From Desulfobacterales bacterium (lineage in GTDB: Bacteria; Desulfobacterota; Desulfobacteria; Desulfobacterales; Desulfosarcinaceae), in assembly GCA_016218685.1 (NCBI GenBank), contig JACRDD010000041.1, positions 20,791 through 84,790 on the forward strand: a stretch of 64,000 nucleotides of DNA. The letters run 5' to 3'. Of the stretch, positions 26,187 through 35,297 are shown in pieces. The position numbers and the translations under genes are program-made. The notes beneath the pieces are model-generated. The model made no database searches and was not told the origin of the DNA. It saw nothing but the letters and a program-made list of their open reading frames with translations. The first letter of the stretch is position 1. Each line of letters starts with the position of its first letter.

Positions 26187-26496
26187 CTTTTACCTCCAAT
26201 TAGGTTATTGAAACGAGTTGTACCACTCCACAACAAAACAGGTTGAAATTAAAAACTTTTCACCTCCTCTCGCTATTCGTTGATTATTTTTCAATCTATT
26301 GTTTTCAGTTTTATTCAAACCGATGGAAATTTAGGGATAGCGGAACATATCGTTTTCCAAAGGAAGGTCATATAAAGAGATTCACCTGCCTTGTCAATAA
26401 AAAAGCCCTATTTTTCAGGTGCCCGAGGGGCTCGATGCGGCCTCCCGCGGCGAGGTGCGGAGTCTGTTGGGGCATCATTATATATTGCTTGCCGAA
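26187..26496. other. dsr operon leader and upstream spacer, 310 bp
   Basis: This AT-rich stretch holds the dsrA leader of about 170 nt and the dsr promoter near 26369-26397. Upstream of that, minus-strand AGCCC and GGGCT flank a 24-base loop followed by six T (about 26398-26440). This is a weak candidate terminator for the kinase-like gene. No ORF is convincing here. Confidence 0.6.
26369..26397 (-). promoter_or_regulatory. Sigma-70 promoter of dsrAB
   Basis: Minus-strand TTGACA (26397-26392) and TATATG (26374-26369) are separated by exactly 17 bp. This is a near-consensus promoter reading into dsrA with a leader of about 170-175 nt. Strong expression fits the abundance of DsrAB in sulfate reducers. 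No operator could be assigned. Confidence 0.85.
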
Positions 26497-27672
26497 TCAA
26501 GATTTCCAGGCCTTGACGATCCGTGCCAGGCCATCCGTGTGGTGCGCCAGGTGGCGGTGCAGAAGATTGGCCTCGGGAAGTTCGGCCGAAAATCGCGCCA
26601 GGATCGTTTGGCCCAAGGCCAGCCACTCGTCCCGGCCATGGCCGGCCAGGTAAGCGATGACGCTCGAAACGAAATTTTCCGGGAAATCGTTGCGCCGGGC
26701 CATGCTCTCCAGACCCTGGACAAAGCCTTCCCACATCGGCGGCAGTGCCGCCTCTCCGGCCCAGGTCAGATCGCCCACGCCATCCAGCCGATCCAAGCGC
26801 ATCCAGAGCGAGGTGCGCAGGAAAAAAACCGCCAGAACTTCCAACAGGCGCTCGATGGTGAGCTCGTCGTCCTGCGCCAGGAGAAAGAGCGGGCCATAAC
26901 GCCGCACAGTAATCAAACGCAACTCCAAACCGGTGCCCTCGGCGCGGACCACGAAATCGCCGGCCGCGTGGTGCCAGGCCTGGATAGCCGCTATGCTGTG
27001 GGGATCGAAATAGTGGGTCAGAATGAAGACCGCCTGGCGGAAAAATTCGGCCACCTGCCCTTCGCTCAACTGCCAGCGGCCTTGTTCCGGGTCCCAGACG
27101 GCCCAGGGCCGCAGGTTATCCGACCCCACAGTGGGGTGCAGCTCGTGAAAGCCGTTCAACCACTCGCCGAGGAACATCGGCAGCGGTTCCCGGTCGGCGA
27201 TGCGTCCGGCCCCCCAGCCATAGACCCGGGGAATGAAGCGTGGGGAAAAATCGGCCCCAAGGCGCTCCAGATGCGCGGCCTCGGCCGCCAGGCGTTCGCG
27301 CCCGACCGGGCTCACGGCCACGTTGAGCACCACGTCCAAACGCCGTGTCCCGATGGTCACCGCCACCCGGGCCGGATGATAAAAGGCGCCGTGTTTGACC
27401 AGGTGGACCCGGATGCGGTCCAACGCCGAGGGATAAAACTCGCGATCCAATTGATGGCGAACTGCCAGTGCCAAGGCATCCTGGCCGTCACCATTGAGGT
27501 AATCGCTCACCGCCGTAAAGTAGTCGCCGAAGCTGACTGCGGAAAGCGGTGCAGGGCCGGCGTGCCGATCCGCCGGCAACGGCCGGTGCCATTGGGCGTC
27601 AGCCGCCGTTAGCACGGCAGGGGGCTCACCCACCCAATACGTGATCGGCAACGATGGGGTCCCCCGCGACAA
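26497..27672 (-). CDS. Uncharacterised dsr-adjacent protein with a possible kinase-like fold
   Basis: A protein of 391 residues from a TTG at 27672, seven bases after GGAAGAG and only 3 bp after the TPR gene; internal starts are possible. I do not recognise a named family. Several parts recall aminoglycoside-phosphotransferase/kinase-like folds: an N-lobe-like region near residues 100-150 (VVLNVAVSPVGRERLAAEA), a hinge-like MFLGEWLNGFHEL, and a loop AWHHAAGDFVV at the place of an HGD catalytic loop. These are suggestive only. Its coupling to the TPR gene, immediately upstream of dsrAB and on the same strand, hints at a role linked to sulfite reduction, but a strong separate dsr promoter lies between. 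Confidence 0.55.
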   Translation of the reverse strand: MSRGTPSLPITYWVGEPPAVLTAADAQWHRPLPADRHAGPAPLSAVSFGDYFTAVSDYLNGDGQDALALAVRHQLDREFYPSALDRIRVHLVKHGAFYHPARVAVTIGTRRLDVVLNVAVSPVGRERLAAEAAHLERLGADFSPRFIPRVYGWGAGRIADREPLPMFLGEWLNGFHELHPTVGSDNLRPWAVWDPEQGRWQLSEGQVAEFFRQAVFILTHYFDPHSIAAIQAWHHAAGDFVVRAEGTGLELRLITVRRYGPLFLLAQDDELTIERLLEVLAVFFLRTSLWMRLDRLDGVGDLTWAGEAALPPMWEGFVQGLESMARRNDFPENFVSSVIAYLAGHGRDEWLALGQTILARFSAELPEANLLHRHLAHHTDGLARIVKAWKS

Positions 27673-27675
27673 CGG

Positions 27676-28290
27676 CTACTCTTCCAGGGCCTTGAGGATG
27701 GCGGGAGCCACTTCGTAGCCCAGTTCCCGGGCCCGCTGGATATGGGCCTTGGCCTGCTCGCGATCGCCCTTTTCCAGGTAGGCGATGGCCAGGTTGTTGT
27801 GCGCCACCGCGAAGTTGGGTTCGGCCTTGAGGGCATTGAGACAAGCCTCGATGGCATTGTCCACCTCGCCCTTCATCAGGTAGGCGGTGGCCAGGGTGGC
27901 AAAGCCTTGCACGAAACGGAAGTTGAAAACCGTGGACTTTTTCAGGGCTTCGATGGCTTCATCCGCCTCGCCCCGCTGCATGTGCACGAAACCGATGTTG
28001 CCATAGCCTTCGGAGAAGCCGGGCCGGGCTTTGACCGCCCGTTTGTTCCACTCCAGACAGCCGTCCAGATCGCCGCGCTTGAGACACAGGCCGCCCAACT
28101 GCACATAGGCTTCGGCCAGACTGGGGCTGCAATCGATGGCTGACAGAAAGGCGCGCTCGGCCTCGGCGTCCTGCCGCTTGCCCAAGAGGGCCACGCCCAG
28201 GTTGTAGTGGGTGGTGCCGCACTCGGGGTTACCCGCCAGAGCCCGCTGTTGCTGCGCGATGTATTCGTCGATGTTGTTTGCCTTGCTCAT
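27676..28290 (-). CDS. TPR-repeat protein
   Basis: A protein of 204 residues from the ATG at 28290 (an ATG at 28305 is also possible) made almost entirely of about five tetratricopeptide repeats. Repeat signatures are plain: THYNLGVALLGKRQDAEAER, EAYVQLGGLCLKRGD, EGYGNIGFVHMQRGEADEAI, GFATLATAYLMKGEVDNAI and VAHNNLAIAYLEKGDREQAK. TPR arrays are protein-docking scaffolds; no signal peptide is seen, so it should be cytoplasmic. It is co-transcribed with the kinase-like gene upstream of dsr. Confidence 0.88.
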   Translation of the reverse strand: MSKANNIDEYIAQQQRALAGNPECGTTHYNLGVALLGKRQDAEAERAFLSAIDCSPSLAEAYVQLGGLCLKRGDLDGCLEWNKRAVKARPGFSEGYGNIGFVHMQRGEADEAIEALKKSTVFNFRFVQGFATLATAYLMKGEVDNAIEACLNALKAEPNFAVAHNNLAIAYLEKGDREQAKAHIQRARELGYEVAPAILKALEE

Positions 28291-28631
28291 ACGATGGGTT
28301 CCCATAAGAATATGAAGTTGAAACCTTGAAAACAGGGGTCATGGTTATGCCGCCCCCCGGTCGCTTGTCAAGCCATTTCCGGGGCCGCCAATTATCCGCT
28401 TGACACGAACATACGGCTTCTCTACTTATGAGCCATGACACTGCTACCGCAATCATCATCCCAGGCGACCCTCCGGTTGCCGGGCTTTCACGCTCAGACG
28501 GGAGGCGTTCAGGTTTCGGCGTCCGGCGGCCATGGCCGCCCACGGCGTCCGGGCCTGGGCGCTAAACGCCGGTCATGACCCGAACTGTCGCAAACACATA
28601 ATCACACTGCACATATTAAAAAGGGGGAAAC
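28291..28631. other. Intergenic region, 341 bp, between divergent genes
   Basis: This lies between the TPR gene (minus) and the DapA-family gene (plus). It holds the plus-strand promoter at 28400-28428, which predicts a leader of roughly 195 nt with several short GC palindromes (for example GGCCATGGCC near 28530). I could not match the leader to a known riboswitch. Confidence 0.5.
28400..28428 (+). promoter_or_regulatory. Sigma-70 promoter for the DapA-family gene
   Basis: TTGACA at 28400-28405 and TACTTA at 28423-28428 have a 17-bp spacer. They read into the aldolase gene at 28632, leaving a leader of about 195 nt. Confidence 0.7.
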
Positions 28632-29672
28632 ATGAGACCCGGTTGTTATACCGCCCTGGTGACGCCGTTCACCAACGATGGGACCCACATCGATACGGAA
28701 GGGTTGGAAAAGCTGGCCGCCTTTCAGATCGCCGGCGGCATCACCGGCATCCTGGCCGTGGGCACCACCGGTGAAAGCCCGACGCTGGCCTGGAACGAAC
28801 ACAACACCGTCATCGACATCGTGGCCCGGGCAAGCAAGGGCCACTGCCTGTGCATCGCCGGCACCGGCAGCAACAATACCCAGGAGGCCTTGAACGCCAC
28901 CGAGCACGCCGCCCAGCAGAAGGTCGATGCCGTGCTTTTGGTGGACCCGTACTACAATGGCCCCAGCTCGCTGGAGATCCGGCGCGAATACGTGGCGCCC
29001 ATCGCCGCGCGCTTCCCGGGCCTGACGATCATTCCCTATGTGATCCCAGGCCGCACCGGCGCCCAACTGCTGCCCGAGGATCTGGCGCTGCTCTATCAAG
29101 CCCATCCCAACGTGAGCACGGTCAAGGAGGCCACGGCCGACCTGAACAACATGCGCCGCACCCGGGCCTGCTGTGGCCCCAAGTACACGATCCTCTCCGG
29201 AGACGACGGCATGACCTTCGACATGATGACCGACCCGGCCATCGCCGCGGCCGGTGTGATCTCGGTGGCCAGCAACCTCGCCCCGCATGCCTTGACCCGC
29301 ATGGTGGAAAAGCTGGCGGCCGGCGACCGGCCGGGCGCGGAAAAGATTTTAAAGGCCGTGGCACCGCTCTTCGACCTGGTGACCGTCAAGACCAAGGAAC
29401 GCACCCCCCACGGCGACGTCGTCTGCCGGGCGCGCAACCCCCTGGCGGTCAAGACCCTGATGCGCCTGCTGGGCATGCCCGCCGGTCCGCTGCGGCCGCC
29501 CATGGGCAAGATGACCCGCGCCGGCCTGGAGGTCGTGCTGGCCACGGCCCGCAAGGTGTGGACCCAAAACCCGGAAATCCTCCAGCCCATCGGCGACTTC
29601 TTCGGCGTGGACATCGCCGAGCGCCTGGACAACCCCAAGTACCAGGAAGGACTCTGCTACGGCAGCTATTGA
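28632..29672 (+). CDS. DapA-family (dihydrodipicolinate synthase/N-acetylneuraminate lyase-like) aldolase
   Basis: A TIM-barrel class I aldolase of 346 residues. Motifs include YTALVTPFTNDG, the pyruvate-binding GTTGESPTL near residue 46, the catalytic Tyr region IIPYVIPGRTG near 138, and the Schiff-base lysine in VKEAT near residue 164. Substrate-loop positions and the long C-terminal tail (RPPMGKMTRAGLEV onward) differ from the roughly 292-residue E. coli DapA. It could therefore be true lysine-pathway DHDPS or a 2-keto-acid aldolase. It starts after AAAAAGGGGGAAAC and ends in a strong terminator. No lysine genes are adjacent. Confidence 0.82.
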   Translation: MRPGCYTALVTPFTNDGTHIDTEGLEKLAAFQIAGGITGILAVGTTGESPTLAWNEHNTVIDIVARASKGHCLCIAGTGSNNTQEALNATEHAAQQKVDAVLLVDPYYNGPSSLEIRREYVAPIAARFPGLTIIPYVIPGRTGAQLLPEDLALLYQAHPNVSTVKEATADLNNMRRTRACCGPKYTILSGDDGMTFDMMTDPAIAAAGVISVASNLAPHALTRMVEKLAAGDRPGAEKILKAVAPLFDLVTVKTKERTPHGDVVCRARNPLAVKTLMRLLGMPAGPLRPPMGKMTRAGLEVVLATARKVWTQNPEILQPIGDFFGVDIAERLDNPKYQEGLCYGSY

Positions 29673-29685
29673 TTCAGAAATTATG

Positions 29686-29720
29686 AAAGCCGTGGATGGC
29701 CAGGACCATCCACGGCTTTT
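29686..29720. terminator. Intrinsic terminator, probably bidirectional
   Basis: A perfect 14-bp stem, AAAGCCGTGGATGG (29686-29699) with CCATCCACGGCTTT (29706-29719), encloses a 6-nt loop and ends in TTTT. It lies between the convergent aldolase and SPFH genes. Confidence 0.92.
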
Positions 29721-29743
29721 GTGCTTTCATCAATCCAATCGAC

Positions 29744-30790
29744 TCAGGGCTTCGCTCCCCTTGCCCCCTCCGACAGACTCTTAATTCCCATGGTCTCGAT
29801 CAACCGATTGATGTCGGTGGTCTTCAGGTTCATGCCGCCTTCGGAGACCGGCAGCAGCAGGATGCGCTTGCCTTGCAGGGCTTCGGCGATGCGCAGCTTG
29901 ACCATGGCCTCGCCACCGGCGCCGGCCAGGGCGCGGTTCATCTCCTGGATGCCCTTGGCTTCGGCGATGCCTTCGGCCTTGATGGCCTCGGCCAGCAATT
30001 GCTGCTGCTCGTAGTAGACATCGGCCTCGATCTTGGCCTTGCGATAGGCGCCGTCGGCGTCGGCCACCAATTTGTTGACCTCGCCCTTGGCCTCTTCCAG
30101 CTTGCGCTTGTACTCTTCCAAGGCCGCGTGCTGGGCCGAGCGGTTCTTCTGTACCTGCTGGTCGGCCACCTTCTTGTCTTCGATGGCTTTTTGATACTCG
30201 GGATTGAAGCGGTAATCCTTGGTGAGTACTTTTTCCACCACGATACCCATGGGGCCGAGCATCTCCTGGAGAATCTCCTTGGCGCGCTGGGATTGCAGCT
30301 CGCGCTTTTCGGCCACGTAGAACTCTTCGGTGGTCAGCTCGCCGAAGATGTCGCGCGGCTTGCTGCGGGCGATGGTGCGCACGATCTTGTCGCGCAACTG
30401 GCGGTCGCCCTCGGCCACCTGCTGGACGATATAGGGGGCCCGCTCGCCGTCGATGCGGTAGGCGATGATCACATCCAGACTGATATCGTTGCCATCGATG
30501 GTTTTGAACAGCAGGTCGTCCTGCATGCGGCGGTCGCCCCGGTCACGATCGAAGACCATCTCCAGATTCTGCAGCTTGGTGTCGAAGGTGTGCCAATCGT
30601 TGAAAAAGGGCAGGAACACATAGGTCGAACCGGGGGCGTAGGTCTTCTCTTCCACGCCTTTGGCAGCCCACAGGGTAAACTTGCGGGTACGCACGCCCAC
30701 CTCGGTTTCGCCGGTGGAGTAAAACAGGCAGCCCGACAGAGAGACGGCCATCCAGAGGGCCAGGCCAAACCACGCGCTACGATGCTTCAT
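29744..30790 (-). CDS. SPFH/Band 7 domain lipoprotein
   Basis: A protein of 348 residues. It opens with a lipoprotein signal whose lipobox is SLSGC near residue 21 and continues as an SPFH (prohibitin/HflC-like) domain to about residue 200: TFDTKLQNLEMV, KTIDGNDISLDVIIAYRID. A long charged coiled coil follows (EEYKRKLEEAKGEVNKL, YRKAKIEADVYYEQQQL). SPFH proteins assemble into membrane rings that organise proteases or lipids. It overlaps its SPFH neighbour by four bases, so the two likely form a hetero-oligomer like HflK/HflC. Which face of the membrane the lipid anchors is uncertain. Confidence 0.85.
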   Translation of the reverse strand: MKHRSAWFGLALWMAVSLSGCLFYSTGETEVGVRTRKFTLWAAKGVEEKTYAPGSTYVFLPFFNDWHTFDTKLQNLEMVFDRDRGDRRMQDDLLFKTIDGNDISLDVIIAYRIDGERAPYIVQQVAEGDRQLRDKIVRTIARSKPRDIFGELTTEEFYVAEKRELQSQRAKEILQEMLGPMGIVVEKVLTKDYRFNPEYQKAIEDKKVADQQVQKNRSAQHAALEEYKRKLEEAKGEVNKLVADADGAYRKAKIEADVYYEQQQLLAEAIKAEGIAEAKGIQEMNRALAGAGGEAMVKLRIAEALQGKRILLLPVSEGGMNLKTTDINRLIETMGIKSLSEGARGAKP

Positions 30791-31881
30791 TGTTCACCTC
30801 CCGGCCGCACGTCGAAGAGTTTGAGGGCGTTGTCCAGATCCAGGGGGTTGACGCCGGAACGGCCGTCGCTGGGCAGCACGATCATCTCCAGACCCTGGTA
30901 CACATCGGCCATCTTCAGGCCCACCATGCGCTCGGAGCCGACCCCCTTGAGGGCCTCGTTTTTCAGGCGCACCCGTTCGGCCTCGGCCAGCCGCACGAGC
31001 AGGTCGGCTTCGGCTTTTTTGGCACGCACGTAAAGATCCTTTTCCGCGATCTTGCGGGTCACGTAGGCCCGGCCTTGCTCCATCTCCACTTCCACGATCA
31101 CCTGACCCTCCTGGGTGATCTTTTTGAGCTCGGCCTCTTCCTTGGCGGCCCGGGCCGCGGCCTGATTGGTGAAGACCAACTGGTCCTTGAGCTTTTTCTC
31201 CTCGATGTTCTTCTGGATCTCCTGGCTGTAACGGAAGTAGCGCACCAGCACCTGCTCCACGCGAATGCCCTTGGGGTTGAGCTCCTGGTTGAGCCGCTCG
31301 CAGGCTTCCTGGGCTTTTTGCGAACGCCGGGGGCTGTTGTAGAAATCCTCGGTGGTCAGCTTGCCCAGGGTCTCCTTGAGCGCCGGTTCGGCCTTGGGGA
31401 TGATGCCGTTTTCTTCGTAGAGGTGCCCGGGCCCGATTTTGGTGAACACCAGGTAAGGGTCTTCGATGCGGTAGAGAATCGAAGTGTCCACATCCACGAA
31501 GAAGCCGTCCGAGGTCTGGATATGGGCCACCTTGTCCTTGCGCGCCGCTTCGGAAGCGGTACGCGGATAGTCGGTCAACTCCAGCACCTGGATGTCCCGG
31601 GGCAGGCGGTGCATCTGCTGGATGCCCGGTATGACCCAGTGCAAGCCGGCGGTATAGAACTCTTTTTGCACGCCGCGATGGATGCCCATGCGCACCACCT
31701 TGATACCGTACTCGTTGGGGTGCACATAGACGCATAGCAGGTTATAGGCCACTACGCTCAGGATAACCGCTACAATGGTGATGAAAATGCCGCGTCCGGC
31801 TTTCAGCTCCAGCCTGGGAATCTTGAGCCGCGGCTTGACCTTTTTCAAGACCGCATTGAAATCCACGGGTTGTTGGGCCAT
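30787..31881 (-). CDS. SPFH/Band 7 domain membrane protein
   Basis: A protein of 364 residues with a single N-terminal membrane anchor near residues 31-52 (GIFITIVAVILSVVAYNLL). A Band 7 domain follows: YGIKVVRMGIHRGVQKEFY, SDGFFVDVDTSILYRIEDP. Then comes a coiled-coil helix (SQEIQKNIEEKKLKDQLV, AARAAKEEAELKKI). It is coupled to the downstream SPFH lipoprotein by an ATGA overlap. The start follows GCGAGGCGATCT. The pair resembles HflK/HflC in layout, although no FtsH gene is near. Confidence 0.87.
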   Translation of the reverse strand: MAQQPVDFNAVLKKVKPRLKIPRLELKAGRGIFITIVAVILSVVAYNLLCVYVHPNEYGIKVVRMGIHRGVQKEFYTAGLHWVIPGIQQMHRLPRDIQVLELTDYPRTASEAARKDKVAHIQTSDGFFVDVDTSILYRIEDPYLVFTKIGPGHLYEENGIIPKAEPALKETLGKLTTEDFYNSPRRSQKAQEACERLNQELNPKGIRVEQVLVRYFRYSQEIQKNIEEKKLKDQLVFTNQAAARAAKEEAELKKITQEGQVIVEVEMEQGRAYVTRKIAEKDLYVRAKKAEADLLVRLAEAERVRLKNEALKGVGSERMVGLKMADVYQGLEMIVLPSDGRSGVNPLDLDNALKLFDVRPGGEQ

Positions 31882-31977
31882 AGATCGCCTCGCTTATTGG
31901 AATTGGGGGTTTGGTTTGTAAAACGGCATGCGGGACTTTAACCGAGCCCCGCCCGGCCGTCAATGTGTGTCGGGGTG

Positions 31978-32412
31978 CTAATAGACAAACAAAAGCTGCA
32001 CGCGATCGTCGTAGTAAAAGGTATTCAGCATCCACTGATCCCGGGGACGGTAGAAGATAAAGCGCCACACCATGACGAGGCGCTCGAATTTCTGCAAGAA
32101 AACAAACTGGCGCAGGCTGTCCCCCACCTTCTCCACGATGACGAAATCCCAGCCGATGGATGGACCGAAGCGCTTTTGCATGGCCGGCAGTTGCTCCTCG
32201 GTCTTGGCCAGCATGGCATCGAACTCTTCCTTGGGATAGACGTTGTACGGCCGCAAGCGCTCCAGGCCCTTGATGACCCGGCCGGCAGCCAACTCCACCA
32301 TGACGCTTTCGGCCAGGGCCCGGGCCTCTTCCTCGGTGGCCAGGGACGCGGCCCGGACCGGCGTGCAAATCATCGCCAACAACAGACACAACCCCAGGGA
32401 AACGACGCGCAT
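31978..32412 (-). CDS. Small exported protein of unknown function
   Basis: A 144-residue product from the ATG at 32412, placed after GGGAGGG; the in-frame extension upstream is unsupported. It has a clear cleavable signal (MRVVSLGLCLLLAMICTPVRA). The mature 120 residues include a helix EEEARALAESVMVELAAGR and a C-terminal sheet-like run VWRFIFYRPRDQW, DDRVQLLFVY. No family is recognised. It lies 96 bp upstream of the SPFH pair on the same strand, so it may share their transcript. Confidence 0.72.
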   Translation of the reverse strand: MRVVSLGLCLLLAMICTPVRAASLATEEEARALAESVMVELAAGRVIKGLERLRPYNVYPKEEFDAMLAKTEEQLPAMQKRFGPSIGWDFVIVEKVGDSLRQFVFLQKFERLVMVWRFIFYRPRDQWMLNTFYYDDRVQLLFVY

Positions 32413-32706
32413 GGACCCTCCCACTCCGACCGTTGCCTTCGATTTCCATCGCCATCCCCCCGCGATGAGGGGCGACGCGTGGCCATCATGGCACAAAACC
32501 GATCCTTTGGCGACAGCCCCGGAGCGCGCTTTCGCAAAGCGCTAAAAGCCCCTTGACCCTGTGGCGGCATGGCGATATGTGCCTAATCGCGACTTTGCCC
32601 CTACCACAACGCTGAAACCGGCTTGAAACAGAACGTTGGAGCCCCCCGGAACGCCACATCCATAACGATCGCCAGGGCACCACTTTTATCATTATGGAAA
32701 GAACTC
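32413..32706. other. Intergenic region, 294 bp, between divergent genes
   Basis: Short frames here have no coding character. The ribosome site GGAAAG of the PilZ gene lies at its right end. No promoter pair or RNA motif was clear. Confidence 0.45.
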
Positions 32707-33018
32707 ATGCCGCAAAACATACCATTCGGCGAAAGAAGGTACCACCGGAGAACCACCTGCGCCTTCTCCATCCATATGGAAGATGATCGGCGCAGTTACA
32801 TCGCCTATCTGCGCGACCTGAGCCTGGGAGGCGCGCTTTTGGAACCCCCACCCCATTTCAACCCCAGAATCGGCCAGGAGTTGCGCTTGACCATCGCTTT
32901 CCGCAAGCGGCCAGGGGTCGCGGTGGTCAACGCGAAAATCCTGCAGGCGCGCAAAGACGGGGTAGCCGTTTCTTTTCTCAAACAGGGCCGATCCGGCCTG
33001 AACCAGTGGCGCGGTTAA
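32707..33018 (+). CDS. PilZ-domain protein
   Basis: A single-domain protein of 103 residues from the ATG at 32707, which follows GGAAAG; a TTG 84 bp upstream opens the same frame but lacks support. It contains the c-di-GMP-binding features of PilZ: an arginine-rich ERRYHRRTTC motif near residue 10 and the later DLSLGGALLEPP motif near residue 38 (D/N-x-S-x-x-G). It is therefore likely a functional c-di-GMP receptor, in contrast to the weak motif in the pseudo-receiver protein at 15433. Its partner is unknown; the next gene is a chemoreceptor 143 bp downstream. Confidence 0.88.
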   Translation: MPQNIPFGERRYHRRTTCAFSIHMEDDRRSYIAYLRDLSLGGALLEPPPHFNPRIGQELRLTIAFRKRPGVAVVNAKILQARKDGVAVSFLKQGRSGLNQWRG

Positions 33019-33161
33019 TGGGAGCGGGCATGCCTTGAGTTAAAGAAACCGGCGCTTCGGCCGATAGTCTATTATGGCCTTGGGGGGTCAAGTCGCGGCC
33101 GCCGGCCTCGGCTCGCACCGTTTTATCGAACGGTTTCAGCAACTAACAAGGAGCCTGGGAG

Positions 33162-35276
33162 ATGCATCGCACGAAACTCAAGCTTAAGATGATTTTCGGT
33201 TCCCTGACCATGGTGGTGCTCGTGGCGCTGGTGTCCGCCGTGGTGGTCGCCGTGGTCGTCAACCGACAGTACCGACAGGCTGCCCAGCGCGACATTGCCC
33301 AGGCCATCGACATCGCCCGGGATGAACTGGTTGGATTGCAGGCCAAGCTGGCGGCCGACACCGTTCAGATCGCCACCATCAACACCATGGGGTCAAAGGT
33401 CAAGTTTTTGGCCAAGTACAAGTCGATTCCGCCCAACGACAGCACCGAAAACGTCTACCGGGAGATCGCCACCGACCTTTTTCACATCAGCGCCATGAGC
33501 AGCCTGTGGCAGGCCGCGGTCTATGATGCCGAGGGGGATGTCATCGCCTTTTGCGCGCGCTTGGAGGAGGGCCTCTTTCGCTTGGCCTATGCGGCGGACC
33601 GATCCAAGGGCACCTACCGCGTCGCCGCGCTCAATTCCGGCAAGCAGGATGAAAAGCCGGAGTGGCAGGAAACCGCGGACCTTACGGGGCTGCCCATTCA
33701 GCTCAAGTACGGCAATGCCCCGGGCAGCGGCGCAAAGGTGGGGTTCAAGGCCGTGGCGGCCAAGCTCTGCCTGACGGCTGCCACACCGGTGGTCAGCGAC
33801 CAGATCAACCGGGAAACCGGCGACATCAAAAAAAAGCAGTTCGGCTGGGCCGTGGCGATCCGCTCCCTGGACAGCGCCTTCGTGGCCAGAATCTCACGCT
33901 GGACCGGCATGCAGATCAATCTGTTCGGACCGACGGCCCTGAGTGTCGGCACCCTGGCCGCCTATACAACGCCGGCCGACATTACGGCAGCGGATGCCGA
34001 TCCTTCCTGGGCCTTGGCCTCGGCTGCGGTGGAAATGGGCGAAATGGACCTGGCCGCGGAGAGCTATCTCCAGGGAATACTTCCTCTGTATGACGACGGC
34101 CGCAGGGTTGGCGCCCTAGCGGCCCTGGAGTCCAAGAGCTTGATCCAGGCCAACACCTGGCAGTTGATCAAGCTCCTCTTTTTGGTTTCGCTGGGCTGCA
34201 TTCTGGCGGTCCTGCCCATGACCGCCTTCCTGGCCAACTCGCTGATCAGGCCCATTTTGCAGGTCGTCGACCGCTTGAAGGATATCGCTCAAGGCGAAGG
34301 GGATCTGACGTCGCGACTGGTGGTCAAGAGCCGGGACGAGATTGGGGAACTGGCCCAGTGGTTCAACGCCTTCATCGCCAAATTGCAGGAAATGATGGGC
34401 GGCATCTCGGACAATGCCCGGCGTATCGAAAACTCTTCTTCCGATTTTTCCAGCCTCTCGGAGCAGATGTCCGGCGGCGCCGCGCAAATCTCCACCAACA
34501 TCAACGGCATCGCGGCCGCCACCGAAGAGATGAGCGCCAGCATCTCGTCCGTGGCCGGCGCCATGGAGCAAACCGCCTCCAACGTCAATGTCATGGCCGC
34601 TTCGGTGGAAGAGATGAACAGCACCATCCAGGAGATCGCCAAAAACTCGGAGACCGCCCGGCGCATCACCAACGATGCCGTCAGCAAAGTCCAGCGCAGC
34701 TCGGACCGGGTCGGCGATCTGGGCACGGCGGCCCAGGACATCACCAAGGTGACCGAGGTGATCACCACCATCTCCGAACAGACCAACCTGCTGGCCCTCA
34801 ACGCCACCATCGAGGCGGCCCGGGCCGGCGAGGCCGGCAAAGGGTTTGCCGTGGTGGCCAACGAAATCAAAGAGCTGGCCAAGCAAACGGCCGGCGCCAC
34901 GCTCGACATCAAAAAGCGCATCGAGGGCATTCAGGGGGTCAGCCGTGAGACCGTGACCGATATCGGCGATATCCTTAAAACCATCCAGGACGTGGACGAG
35001 GTGGTCGGCACCATTGCCGCCTCGGTGGAAGAGCAGTCCATCACCGCCAAGGAGATCGCCCAGAACATCAGCCAGGCCGCCGGCGGCATTCAGGAGGTCC
35101 ACACCAACCTGACCAACAGCAGCACCACGGCCCAGGAGATTTCCCAGGATATCTCCGCCATCACCAGGGCCACCGATGCCATGACCGGTCAAACCGGGCA
35201 GGTGCGATCGTGCGCGGGCGGCATGAGTACCCTGGCCGATGAGTTGAAGGCCATGGTGGGGCGCTTTAAAATCTGA
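33162..35276 (+). CDS. Methyl-accepting chemotaxis protein
   Basis: A 704-residue chemoreceptor. Transmembrane helix 1 covers about residues 10-31. A large periplasmic sensor of about 300 residues, probably of the Cache class, follows. The second membrane helix is at about 332-354 (LLFLVSLGCILAVLPMTAFLA), then a HAMP domain (PILQVVDRLKDIAQGEGDLT). The cytoplasmic signalling hairpin has its tip at about residues 538-573 (EQTNLLALNATIEAARAGE, then GKGFAVVANEIKELA). There is no C-terminal pentapeptide for CheR tethering. It ends in a strong terminator. Confidence 0.93.
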   Translation: MHRTKLKLKMIFGSLTMVVLVALVSAVVVAVVVNRQYRQAAQRDIAQAIDIARDELVGLQAKLAADTVQIATINTMGSKVKFLAKYKSIPPNDSTENVYREIATDLFHISAMSSLWQAAVYDAEGDVIAFCARLEEGLFRLAYAADRSKGTYRVAALNSGKQDEKPEWQETADLTGLPIQLKYGNAPGSGAKVGFKAVAAKLCLTAATPVVSDQINRETGDIKKKQFGWAVAIRSLDSAFVARISRWTGMQINLFGPTALSVGTLAAYTTPADITAADADPSWALASAAVEMGEMDLAAESYLQGILPLYDDGRRVGALAALESKSLIQANTWQLIKLLFLVSLGCILAVLPMTAFLANSLIRPILQVVDRLKDIAQGEGDLTSRLVVKSRDEIGELAQWFNAFIAKLQEMMGGISDNARRIENSSSDFSSLSEQMSGGAAQISTNINGIAAATEEMSASISSVAGAMEQTASNVNVMAASVEEMNSTIQEIAKNSETARRITNDAVSKVQRSSDRVGDLGTAAQDITKVTEVITTISEQTNLLALNATIEAARAGEAGKGFAVVANEIKELAKQTAGATLDIKKRIEGIQGVSRETVTDIGDILKTIQDVDEVVGTIAASVEEQSITAKEIAQNISQAAGGIQEVHTNLTNSSTTAQEISQDISAITRATDAMTGQTGQVRSCAGGMSTLADELKAMVGRFKI

Positions 35277-35297
35277 AACCGCTTGAATGGTAAAAAA

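Noticed and set aside
24879..26246. 455-codon plus-strand frame antisense to dsrA
   Set aside because: Opposite strand of a certain gene; no start site or domain.
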